From Pseudomonadota bacterium (GTDB taxonomy: Bacteria > Pseudomonadota > Gammaproteobacteria > Steroidobacterales > Steroidobacteraceae): 64,000 nucleotides of DNA. The notes beneath the pieces were generated by a model. That model did no database searches and was not told the origin of the DNA. It saw only the letters and a program-made list of their open reading frames with translations. Positions 9,931-17,017 of the stretch are shown here, one piece after another. Each line of letters starts with the position of its first letter. The stretch's first letter is position 1. Location of the stretch: contig JAFAEQ010000043.1 of the NCBI GenBank assembly GCA_023423935.1, positions 65,632 through 129,631 of the forward strand, in the 5' to 3' direction. The translations under genes and the position numbers were made by a program.

Positions 9931-9962
9931 CTTCGTTCAGCTGTTTGTGAGCTGAGTCGAAG
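9931..9962 (+). other. Hairpin downstream of nuoN
   Basis: CTTCG-TT-CAGCT / AGCTG-AGT-CGAAG, with loop GTTTGTG, forms a ten-pair stem broken by an internal loop 42 nt after nuoN. There is no T-tract. It is the only structured element I see between nuoN and the tRNA promoter. It may mark the 3' end of the nuo mRNA by processing or factor-dependent termination (inference). Confidence 0.35.
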
Positions 9963-10037
9963 TGGAGGAATCAGGGAAGAAAGCTCCTGTACCGAGTCCT
10001 ACAAGACCTGGTGAGGTAAGAGTTCGATTCGTTCGCC

Positions 10038-10066
10038 TTGTAATACCTGATTCAGGCCCTTACAAT
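10038..10066 (+). promoter_or_regulatory. Sigma70-type promoter of the initiator tRNA
   Basis: TTGTAA (10038-10043), a 17-bp spacer and TACAAT (10061-10066), followed by a GC-rich discriminator (CCGCGCCC). The expected start is about 7 nt after the -10, a few bases before the tRNA. A GC-rich discriminator is typical of stringently controlled stable-RNA promoters. It probably also drives the downstream rimP operon by readthrough. Confidence 0.7.
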
Positions 10067-10079
10067 CCGCGCCCTCTGT

Positions 10080-10156
10080 TGCGGGGTGGAGCAGTCTGGC
10101 AGCTCGTCGGGCTCATAACCCGAAGGTCGCAGGTTCAAATCCTGCCCCCGCTACCA
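10080..10156 (+). tRNA. Initiator tRNA-fMet (CAU)
   Basis: 77 nt with an encoded CCA end. The anticodon loop is CTCATAA, closed by three G-C pairs (GGG/CCC), the P-site signature of initiators. The D-stem has A11-T24. Positions 1 and 72 are T and T, so the end of the acceptor stem is unpaired, as formylation requires; E. coli uses C-A. Its place directly upstream of rimP-nusA-infB matches metY of E. coli. Confidence 0.97.
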
Positions 10157-10203
10157 CTTCCGTTGCGACGACTATGTCGTCGGATTTACGGCAAACAACA
10201 GGG

Positions 10204-10301
10204 CGCCCTCTCGAGGGCAAAGGGACGCCGACGGAGGCCTTGAGCAGGCCCCCCGGCGAGGAATGGATGATCACGAGAATGGGCCTTGGGCCCATTTTTT
10301 G
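10204..10301 (+). promoter_or_regulatory. Structured rimP leader ending in a terminator-like hairpin
   Basis: Three successive hairpins lie between the tRNA and rimP. The first is GCCCT/AGGGC at 10204-10217. The second is CGCCG-AC-GGAGGCC / GGCCCCC-CGGCG at 10226-10258. The third is a perfect 8-bp stem AATGGGCC/GGCCCATT at 10278-10296 with a T-run to 10300, which has the form of an intrinsic terminator. Position and form resemble the attenuator-like rimP leaders described in enterobacteria. I cannot test homology here. It would separate tRNA synthesis from operon readthrough. Confidence 0.6.
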
Positions 10302-10344
10302 TTTCTGCAGGTCGTAAAACGGGCCAAATGACGGGAGGTGACCG

Positions 10345-10794
10345 ATGCTGCGAGACCAGCTGATCGAGCTGTTGCAGCCAGTCGTGGTCGACCTCGGATA
10401 CGAGTTGTGGGAACTCGAATACGCGGCCCGGTCGGGCGGCGGTTTGCTGCGGTTGTACATTGATTCCGCGTCGGGAATCTCGCTGGACGATTGCGAACGT
10501 GTGAGTCGCGCCGTGAGCGAGACCCTGGATGCGACAGATCCCATCCAGGGACAGTACACCCTGGAGGTGTCCTCGCCGGGGCTCGATCGGGTGCTGCGAA
10601 CGCAGGCGCATTTCGAGCAATTCACCGGCGAACGCGTGAAAGTCGAGACGAGGGCGCCCGTGAATGGCCGCAAGCGATTTGCGGGGCTCCTGGTCGAAGT
10701 CGCAGACGGGCAGATTGCACTGGAAGTGGACGGCAGCATCATCAAGCTGCCGATCGATGGAATACACAAGGCGCGGGTGGCGCCGGGACCCTGA
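10345..10794 (+). CDS. rimP: Ribosome maturation factor RimP
   Basis: Needed for 30S subunit maturation. 149 aa, typical length. The N-terminal domain has the family pattern (YELWELEYAARSGGGLLRLY, then SRAVSETLDATDPIQGQYTL and EVSSPGLDR). A small SH3-like domain follows. ATG 10345 has a strong Shine-Dalgarno, GGAGGTGA, ending 5 nt upstream. First protein gene of the nusA-infB operon. Confidence 0.96.
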   Translation: MLRDQLIELLQPVVVDLGYELWELEYAARSGGGLLRLYIDSASGISLDDCERVSRAVSETLDATDPIQGQYTLEVSSPGLDRVLRTQAHFEQFTGERVKVETRAPVNGRKRFAGLLVEVADGQIALEVDGSIIKLPIDGIHKARVAPGP

Positions 10795-10817
10795 CGGGTG
10801 AACGCCGGAGTTCGTCA

Positions 10818-12323
10818 ATGAACAAAGAAATTCTGATGGTCGTGGATGCCGTTTCCAACGAGAAGGGCGTCGACAAGGAAATCATTTTCGAGGCGCTCGA
10901 AGCTGCGCTTGCGTCCGCGACGCGTCGCCGTCATGGCGAGGGCATCGACGTGCGCGTGTCGATCAATCGCAAGACGGGCGATTACGACACCTGGCGCCGC
11001 TGGAAGGTGTTTGCGAACGACTCCACCGAGCTCGAGTTTCCGGAGAGCGAGCTGCGTCTCGAAGATGCCGAGGACATTTCGAAGGATGCCGAAATCGGCG
11101 GCTACGTCGAAGTGCCGATGGAGTCCGTTGCGTTCGGACGCATCGCGGCGCAGACGGCCAAACAGGTCATCGTGCAGAAGGTGCGCGAAGCAGAACGCGC
11201 CCAGGTGGTCGAGGAATACAAGAGCCGCGCCGGCACACTGGTGTCGGGTATCGTCAAGCGCGTGGATCGCAACGGCATATTCGTGGATCTGGGCGCGAAT
11301 GCGGAAGGATTCATTGCCCGCGATCAGATGATCCCGCGCGAACCGATCCGTGCACAAGACCGCGTGAAGGCATTCCTGAAGGAAGTGCGTTCCGAGCCGC
11401 GCGGTCCGCAGCTGTTCCTGTCGCGTACGGCGCCGGAGTTCCTGATCGAGCTGTTCAAGCTCGAAGTGCCGGAAGTCGGCCAGGGCCTGATTCAGATTCT
11501 GGGTGCAGCGCGCGATCCTGGCGTGCGCGCCAAGATCGCTGTGAAGAGCAACGACAGCCGCATCGATCCGGTCGGTGCGTGCGTGGGCATGCGCGGTTCG
11601 CGCGTCCAGGCCGTCTCCAACGAGATCGCCGGCGAGCGCGTCGACATCATTCCGTTTGACGAGAACCCGGCGCAGTTCGTAATCAACGCCATGGCGCCTG
11701 CCGAAGTCGTATCGATCGTCGTGGATGAAGATTCGCACTCGATGGACATCGCGGTGACTGAAGAGAAGCTGTCGCAGGCGATCGGTCGCGGCGGTCAGAA
11801 CATCCGCCTCGCGAGCGAGCTCACGGGGTGGGAACTCAACGTGATGACCGAGCAGGCCGCCGTCGAGAAGAGCGAAGGCGAGCAGCGCAAGCTGGTTGAA
11901 ATGTTCCAGAAGCAGCTCGATGTCGATGAAGAGGTCGCGCAGATTCTGGTCGGCGAGGGTTTCTCGACCGTGGAAGAAATCGCTTACGTGCCGGCCTCGG
12001 AGCTGGCGGGTATCGAAGAGTTCGACGAAGGCATCATCAAGGAACTGCGCGATCGCGCACGCGATGTGCTCCTGACGCAGGCGATCGCCAGCGAAGAGCA
12101 GATCGAGAGTGCCGAGCCGTCGCAGGATCTGCTCGAAGTCGACGGCATGGACGAGGATCTCGCGCAGGTACTCGCGAGCAAGGGCATCGTGACACGGGAA
12201 GATCTTGCCGAGCAGGCGATCGACGATCTGATGGAGATCGATGGCATCGACCAGGATCGCGCCGGCGCGCTGATCATGGCCGCCCGCAAGCACTGGTTCG
12301 ACTCCGCCGGACAGCAAGCGTAG
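10818..12323 (+). CDS. nusA: Transcription termination/antitermination factor NusA
   Basis: Binds RNA polymerase and nascent RNA to control pausing, termination and antitermination. 501 aa. It has an N-terminal RNAP-binding domain, an S1 domain (near GTLVSGIVKRVDRNGIFVDL), two KH domains (including SQAIGRGGQNIRLASELTGW) and two C-terminal acidic helix-hairpin-helix repeats. I start at ATG 10818 (MNKEILMV), the family start; the frame remains open upstream only inside rimP. It follows rimP by 23 nt. Confidence 0.97.
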   Translation: MNKEILMVVDAVSNEKGVDKEIIFEALEAALASATRRRHGEGIDVRVSINRKTGDYDTWRRWKVFANDSTELEFPESELRLEDAEDISKDAEIGGYVEVPMESVAFGRIAAQTAKQVIVQKVREAERAQVVEEYKSRAGTLVSGIVKRVDRNGIFVDLGANAEGFIARDQMIPREPIRAQDRVKAFLKEVRSEPRGPQLFLSRTAPEFLIELFKLEVPEVGQGLIQILGAARDPGVRAKIAVKSNDSRIDPVGACVGMRGSRVQAVSNEIAGERVDIIPFDENPAQFVINAMAPAEVVSIVVDEDSHSMDIAVTEEKLSQAIGRGGQNIRLASELTGWELNVMTEQAAVEKSEGEQRKLVEMFQKQLDVDEEVAQILVGEGFSTVEEIAYVPASELAGIEEFDEGIIKELRDRARDVLLTQAIASEEQIESAEPSQDLLEVDGMDEDLAQVLASKGIVTREDLAEQAIDDLMEIDGIDQDRAGALIMAARKHWFDSAGQQA

Positions 12324-12471
12324 AGGAAGATAGGTTGCAGTTGATAATTTCGAAGCCCCGAATCGCGAGGGATTTCCAGACGCGAGCTCGCATGCATCAT
12401 CATGTCGCGCAATCCGTGACAGGTCATCGTGCGCAGAGGGCCGAGAGCGTGGGACAGCGGGAGGGCGCTTC

Positions 12472-15045
12472 ATGGCGGATGTAACGGTCACTCAATTTGC
12501 CGAGGTACTCAAAGTACCGGTCGAGCGTCTGCTCACGCAGCTCGACGAAGCGGGCATTCATGTCGAAGGCGCCGATGCGACCATCAGCGACGAAGCCAAG
12601 ATGGAACTGCTTACGTTCCTGCGGCGCTCGCATGGTCGCAACACGGAGGCGACGTCGCCCCGCAAGATCACCCTGCAGCGCAAGTCACAGGGCGAGATCA
12701 AAGTCGCCTCGGCGCAGGGTCGTGCGCGCACGGTGAATGTCGAAGTCAGAACCAAGAAGACTTATCTGAATCGCAGCGCGTTGCAGCAACCTGCGCGCCC
12801 TCAGGCCGAGGAGCCGGAGCGTCCGAAGTCGCAGGTCGCCGCGCCGGTAGCACCGCAGCCATCGCAGCCGCCTCCGCCTCCACCACCACCGAAGGAAGAG
12901 CCGCAGCTCACACCCGAGCAGATCGCCGCTCAGGAAGCCGAGCGTATCGAAGCGGAACGCGTGGCCGCGGAGCAACGCGAGGCCGAGCAGCGTCGTCATC
13001 TGGAAGAGGAAGCCATGCGTCGCGCGGAGGAAGAGGCGCGTGGACGGGCCGAAGAAGAAGCTCGTCGCCAGATCGAAGCTCGCCTCGAAGCCGAACGTAA
13101 GGCCGCACGTCCTGCGGAACCGGTTCGCGGTCGCACGGAAGAAGCGCCGCGTTTCCAGCGCACCGAGCTGCACGTGTCGAGCGATGCAAGCGCGCGCTTC
13201 AAGAAGAAGAAGCAGACGCAGCAGTCGCGGTCGCGTCGTCCGGTCCAGGTCAACGTTGGCGGCCAGCATGGCTTCGAACGTCCGGCCGCACCGGTCAAGC
13301 GCGATGTGCAGATCGGCGAGACCATCACGGTCGCAGAGCTCGCGCAGCGCATGGCCGTGAAGGCCAACGAAGTCATCAAGGTGATGATGAACATGGGTGT
13401 GATGGCTACCATCAATCAGCCCATCGATCAGGACACCGCGGTGCTCGTCGTCGAAGAGATCGGTCACAACCCGGTCATCGTCAAAGAGAATGCGATCGAA
13501 GACGAGTTGCAGGTGGCCGACGCAAATCACGAGCTCATGGCTCGTGCCCCCGTCGTCACCGTCATGGGTCACGTCGACCACGGCAAGACCTCGCTGCTCG
13601 ACTACATCCGTCGCGCGAAGGTTGCTTCGGGCGAGGCTGGCGGCATCACGCAGCACATCGGCGCCTATCACGTGGAGACGCCGAAGGGCGTCATCACGTT
13701 CCTGGATACGCCGGGTCACGCTGCCTTCACCGCGATGCGCGCACGCGGCGCGCAGGTGACGGACATCGTGATCCTCGTGGTGGCGGCGGACGATGGCGTC
13801 ATGCCGCAAACGATCGAAGCGATTCAGCACGCGAAGGCGGCCGAAGTGCCGATCGTCGTGGCCGTGAACAAGATCGACAAACACGAGAAGGACATCGATC
13901 GCATCAAGAACGAGCTCGCTCAGAACAACGTGATTCCCGAAGACTGGGGCGGCGACACGCAGTTTGCGTACGTGTCGGCGCGTACCGGTGAAGGCATCGA
14001 CGATCTGCTCGAGAAAGTGCTGTTGCAGGCGGACGTGCTCGAGCTTCGCGCCACCCGCGAAGGTATGGCTGCCGGCGTGGTCATCGAATCCACCATGGAG
14101 AAGGGCCGTGGTGCCGTGGCTACGGTGCTGGTGAAGCGCGGCGTGCTGAAGCCGGGCGATCCGATCATTGCGGGCCAGGAATTCGGTCGCGTGCGTGCCA
14201 TGTTCGACGAGCGTGGCCAGGCCGTCACCGAGGCGGGCCCGTCGTTGCCGGTCGTGGTGCTCGGTCTGTCGGGTGCGCCGAATGCGGGCGACGATCTGCT
14301 CGTGGTCGAGAGCGAACGCAAGGCTCGCGAAGTGGCCTTGTATCGTCAGGGCAAGTTCCGCGACACGAAGCTCGCGAAGCAGGGCCCGACCAAGATCGAA
14401 GACATGATGTCGCAGATGGGCGATGGCAAGGTTGCCAGCATCCAGGTCGTGCTCAAGGCCGACGTGCAGGGCAGTGCCGAGGCATTGCGCGATGCGTTGA
14501 CCAAGCTGTCGACCGACGAAGTTGCAGTGAAGGTGGTTTCGAGCGGCGTGGGCGGTATCACCGAGTCCGACGTGACCCTCGCGCAGGCCTCGAACGCACG
14601 CATCATCGGCTTCAACGTGCGTGCCGACAGCTCTGCTCGCAACATGATCAAGGAAACCGGCGTCGACGTTCGCTACTACAGCATCATCTATGAAGCGATC
14701 GACGATGTTCGCTCGACGATGTCCGGAATGCTCGCGCCTGAGGTCAAAGAGCAGATCGTGGGTCTGGCGGAGGTTCGCGACGTATTCCGTTCGAGCAAGT
14801 TCGGCACCGTGGCGGGCTGTATCGTGGTCGACGGCTACGTGCGTCGGAACAATCCGATCCGCGTGCTGCGCAACAATGTCGTGATTTTCGAAGGCGAGCT
14901 CGAGTCGCTGCGTCGTTTCAAGGACGACGTCAACGAAGTGCGCGCAGGCACCGAGTGCGGTATCGCCGTTCAGAATTACAACGACGTGCGTGTGGGCGAT
15001 CAGATCGAATGCTTCTCGCGCTTCGAAGTGGCGCGAACGGTCTGA
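12472..15045 (+). CDS. infB: Translation initiation factor IF-2
   Basis: GTPase that brings fMet-tRNA to the 30S subunit. 857 aa. An IF2 N-terminal domain (MADVTVTQFAEVLKV) is followed by a Pro-rich then Ala/Glu/Arg-rich charged linker (about residues 110-240). A second N-terminal module precedes the G domain: G1 GHVDHGKTS at 366-374, then DTPGH and NKID. Domains II-IV complete it. Good Shine-Dalgarno (GGGAGGG). A 148-bp gap after nusA holds no gene or clear promoter. Confidence 0.97.
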   Translation: MADVTVTQFAEVLKVPVERLLTQLDEAGIHVEGADATISDEAKMELLTFLRRSHGRNTEATSPRKITLQRKSQGEIKVASAQGRARTVNVEVRTKKTYLNRSALQQPARPQAEEPERPKSQVAAPVAPQPSQPPPPPPPPKEEPQLTPEQIAAQEAERIEAERVAAEQREAEQRRHLEEEAMRRAEEEARGRAEEEARRQIEARLEAERKAARPAEPVRGRTEEAPRFQRTELHVSSDASARFKKKKQTQQSRSRRPVQVNVGGQHGFERPAAPVKRDVQIGETITVAELAQRMAVKANEVIKVMMNMGVMATINQPIDQDTAVLVVEEIGHNPVIVKENAIEDELQVADANHELMARAPVVTVMGHVDHGKTSLLDYIRRAKVASGEAGGITQHIGAYHVETPKGVITFLDTPGHAAFTAMRARGAQVTDIVILVVAADDGVMPQTIEAIQHAKAAEVPIVVAVNKIDKHEKDIDRIKNELAQNNVIPEDWGGDTQFAYVSARTGEGIDDLLEKVLLQADVLELRATREGMAAGVVIESTMEKGRGAVATVLVKRGVLKPGDPIIAGQEFGRVRAMFDERGQAVTEAGPSLPVVVLGLSGAPNAGDDLLVVESERKAREVALYRQGKFRDTKLAKQGPTKIEDMMSQMGDGKVASIQVVLKADVQGSAEALRDALTKLSTDEVAVKVVSSGVGGITESDVTLAQASNARIIGFNVRADSSARNMIKETGVDVRYYSIIYEAIDDVRSTMSGMLAPEVKEQIVGLAEVRDVFRSSKFGTVAGCIVVDGYVRRNNPIRVLRNNVVIFEGELESLRRFKDDVNEVRAGTECGIAVQNYNDVRVGDQIECFSRFEVARTV

Positions 15046-15058
15046 CCGACGGAACCAT

Positions 15059-15094
15059 TGCGATCGCCCGGACGTGTCGGTTCGGGTGATCGCA
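15059..15094 (+). terminator. Terminator- or processing-type hairpin after infB
   Basis: TGCGATCGCCCG / CGGGTGATCGCA pairs over 12 bp with one G-T wobble around a 12-nt loop, 13 nt after the infB stop. A T-rich stretch (GATTCTTTCTCTC) follows. It could terminate partially inside the operon or be a processing site. It is the first of two hairpins in this gap. Confidence 0.5.
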
Positions 15095-15105
15095 GATTCT
15101 TTCTC

Positions 15106-15132
15106 TCGCCGGAGCCTCTGTCTTTCCGGCGA
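15106..15132 (+). other. Hairpin directly upstream of rbfA
   Basis: TCGCCGGA / TCCGGCGA is a perfect 8-bp stem with an 11-nt loop. It ends 17 nt before the GTG I choose for rbfA and only 2 nt before an alternative TTG at 15135, so it would crowd a ribosome at the TTG. Translational control of rbfA is possible but unproven. Confidence 0.45.
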
Positions 15133-15149
15133 TCTTGCGGATTTCTCCA

Positions 15150-15590
15150 GTGGCTACCCGATCCAAAGCGAGCAACAAGGCTTTCCCGCGCAGCCGGCGC
15201 GTCGCGCAGCAGATTCAGCGTACGTTGAGCGAGCTGATCCGTCGTGAGGTCCGCGATCCGCGACTCGGCCTCGTCACGCTCACCGAAGTGCGCATGTCGC
15301 CGGATCTGAGCTACGCGACCGTCTTCTACTCGGTCATGAACGCCAACCCGGACGAAGCGCACGAGGTGCTCGAGGGAGCGGCCGACATTCTGCGAGGCCC
15401 GCTGGGTCGCGCCCTCGGATTGCGGCACGCGCCTGAGCTGCGTTTCCAGGCCGACGATCTGATCGAGAGCGGCGCGCGTCTGTCGGCCTTGATCAACCAG
15501 GCCGTCAAGGCGGACGCCGAACGCCACGTCGATGATGCAAGTGAAGAAGAGCCCGACTCATCGGACCCTTCCGACGAATCCGATCGCTGA
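15150..15590 (+). CDS. rbfA: 30S ribosome-binding factor A
   Basis: Cold-shock-related factor for 16S rRNA 5'-end maturation. 146 aa from GTG 15150 (VATRSKASNK). The family core is clear: RVAQQIQRTLSELIRREVRD, then GLVTLTEVRMSPDLSYATVF and the LRHAPELRF stretch. A TTG at 15135 is in frame but abuts a hairpin. Neither start has a good Shine-Dalgarno, so the start is uncertain. The C-terminus is an acidic tail of about 20 residues. truB begins 2 nt after the stop. Confidence 0.92.
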   Translation: MATRSKASNKAFPRSRRVAQQIQRTLSELIRREVRDPRLGLVTLTEVRMSPDLSYATVFYSVMNANPDEAHEVLEGAADILRGPLGRALGLRHAPELRFQADDLIESGARLSALINQAVKADAERHVDDASEEEPDSSDPSDESDR

Positions 15591-15592
15591 TC

Positions 15593-16549
15593 ATGTCGAA
15601 GCCGCGTCGGTTCTGGCGGGATGTAAACGGCATCGTCCTTCTGGATAAGCCGCTCGGCTTGTCTTCGAACGCTGCGCTTCAGCAGGTGCGCGGATTGTTC
15701 AATGCCAGCAAGGCAGGGCACGCGGGGAGTCTCGATCCGCTGGCGTCGGGGTTATTGCCCGTCTGTTTCGGTCATGCGACCAAAGTCTGCGGACGCCTGC
15801 TCGATTCGGCCAAGACCTATGTCGTCGATGTGCAGCTCGGTGCGAGGACGGAATCGCTGGACGGCGAGACGGAAGTCATCGAACGCGCGCCGGTCCCAGC
15901 CCTGACGATGGCGCAGGTCGAAACGGTGCTGGGCACGTTCCTCGGACCGCAGGAGCAGGTGCCGCCGATGCATTCGGCCTTGAAGCATCAAGGCCAGCGC
16001 TTGTATGAGCTGGCACGACGGGGCGAATCGGTCGAACGGGCCTCGCGACGCATCACTATTCACTCCATCCGGCCGATCGGGCTGACGTCGGATCGGCTCG
16101 AGTTCGAAGTGCGCTGCTCCAAGGGCACCTACATCCGGTCATTGGCGCACGATATTGCTGCGCGTCTGGGGACGCTCGGCTACCTCGCCGCTCTGCGGCG
16201 TACGTCCGTGGATCCCTTCGATGGCTACCCGATGCACACATTGGAGGGCCTCGCGGCTATTGCCCGTGAAAGTTCCACAGCCCTCGACGACGTGCTGCTG
16301 GCCGCGGATATCGCCTTTTCGGACCTCTCGTCGGTGCATCTGTCTGCCAGTGCTACGCAAATGTTGTTGCTGGGCCAGGCAGTTGCGACTCAGAAATCCC
16401 TGGCAGCAGGCGTCAGCGTGCGGGCTTATGACTCATCCGGAGGCTTTCTCGGGCTGGCCGAGGGCCGATCCGATGGACGGCTCCAGCCGGTGCGCCTGTT
16501 CGTCTCAACCGAGGCTGCGGCCCCTGCGGCGCAAATTCAGAGCTCGTAG
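15593..16549 (+). CDS. truB: tRNA pseudouridine-55 synthase TruB
   Basis: Makes pseudouridine 55 in the T-loop of tRNAs. 318 aa. The catalytic motif GHAGSLDPLASGLLP contains the nucleophilic Asp. Other family segments are LLDKPLGLSSN, the SKGTYIRSLAHDIAARLG segment and a C-terminal PUA-like region. It starts 2 nt after rbfA, in the usual rbfA-truB-rpsO order. Confidence 0.97.
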   Translation: MSKPRRFWRDVNGIVLLDKPLGLSSNAALQQVRGLFNASKAGHAGSLDPLASGLLPVCFGHATKVCGRLLDSAKTYVVDVQLGARTESLDGETEVIERAPVPALTMAQVETVLGTFLGPQEQVPPMHSALKHQGQRLYELARRGESVERASRRITIHSIRPIGLTSDRLEFEVRCSKGTYIRSLAHDIAARLGTLGYLAALRRTSVDPFDGYPMHTLEGLAAIARESSTALDDVLLAADIAFSDLSSVHLSASATQMLLLGQAVATQKSLAAGVSVRAYDSSGGFLGLAEGRSDGRLQPVRLFVSTEAAAPAAQIQSS

Positions 16550-16573
16550 GCCCCGGATTCCACGCATGTTTGC

Positions 16574-16603
16574 TTGAGATCGCGGGGGGCGCACGAGTAG
16601 AAT
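16574..16603 (+). promoter_or_regulatory. rpsO promoter
   Basis: TTGAGA (16574-16579), an 18-bp spacer and TAGAAT (16598-16603), then a GC-rich discriminator (GCGCGCC), 54 nt before the rpsO start. E. coli also has an internal promoter for rpsO-pnp at this place. The GC-rich discriminator suggests growth-rate or stringent control. Confidence 0.65.
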
Positions 16604-16656
16604 GCGCGCCTTCCAAAAACGGCCCAAATTCGAAACGATTTTCAGGACTTGTAGCA

Positions 16657-16926
16657 ATGTCACTGTCGACCGAGCAGAAAGCAGGAATCCTTGAGCAGTA
16701 TCGTCGTAACGCGAACGACACCGGTTCACCCGAAGTGCAGATCGCACTGTTGTCGGCGCGAATCAACGAGCTCGGCGATCATTTCACGACTCACAAGCGC
16801 GATCACGCTTCACGGCGCGGCCTGCTGAAGATGGTGAATCAGCGTCGCAAACTCCTCGACTATCTCAAGAGCAACGCGCCTGATCGTTATCAGAGCATCG
16901 TTGCCAGCCTGGGTCTGCGGCGCTAA
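16657..16926 (+). CDS. rpsO: 30S ribosomal protein S15
   Basis: Primary 16S rRNA-binding protein of the platform. 89 aa, exactly the usual size (MSLSTEQKAGILEQYRRNAN to SLGLRR). It includes the HFTTHKRDHASRRGLLKMVN core that contacts the rRNA three-way junction. I chose ATG 16657 because upstream in-frame codons overlap the promoter. It is followed by pnp, as in E. coli. Confidence 0.98.
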   Translation: MSLSTEQKAGILEQYRRNANDTGSPEVQIALLSARINELGDHFTTHKRDHASRRGLLKMVNQRRKLLDYLKSNAPDRYQSIVASLGLRR

Positions 16927-16931
16927 GCGTC

Positions 16932-16970
16932 GGATCCCATATGACGCTTTCTCCGCGTCATCCGGGATTT
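16932..16970 (+). other. rpsO-pnp intergenic processing hairpin
   Basis: ATCCC-AT-ATGACGC / GCGTCAT-CC-GGGAT forms a 12-bp stem with one 2x2 internal loop and a 7-nt loop; two G-T pairs may lengthen it. It begins 6 nt after rpsO. In E. coli the pnp leader in this location is cleaved by RNase III and lets PNPase control its own message. The shape and place suggest the same here; function is inferred. Confidence 0.55.
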
Positions 16971-17017
16971 CTCACAACTCACCCCTCCATTCATTCCGCC
17001 CTCCGGTAGGAAGCATC

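Noticed and set aside
12324..12471. Internal promoter before infB (GATAAT at 12343-12348)
   Set aside because: No -35 hexamer at an acceptable distance; a chance AT-rich word is as likely.
10815..12491. A 558-codon minus-strand frame opposite nusA
   Set aside because: Shadow of nusA: low-complexity Asp/His/Leu/Arg composition, no motif, and its ends follow the nusA gene.
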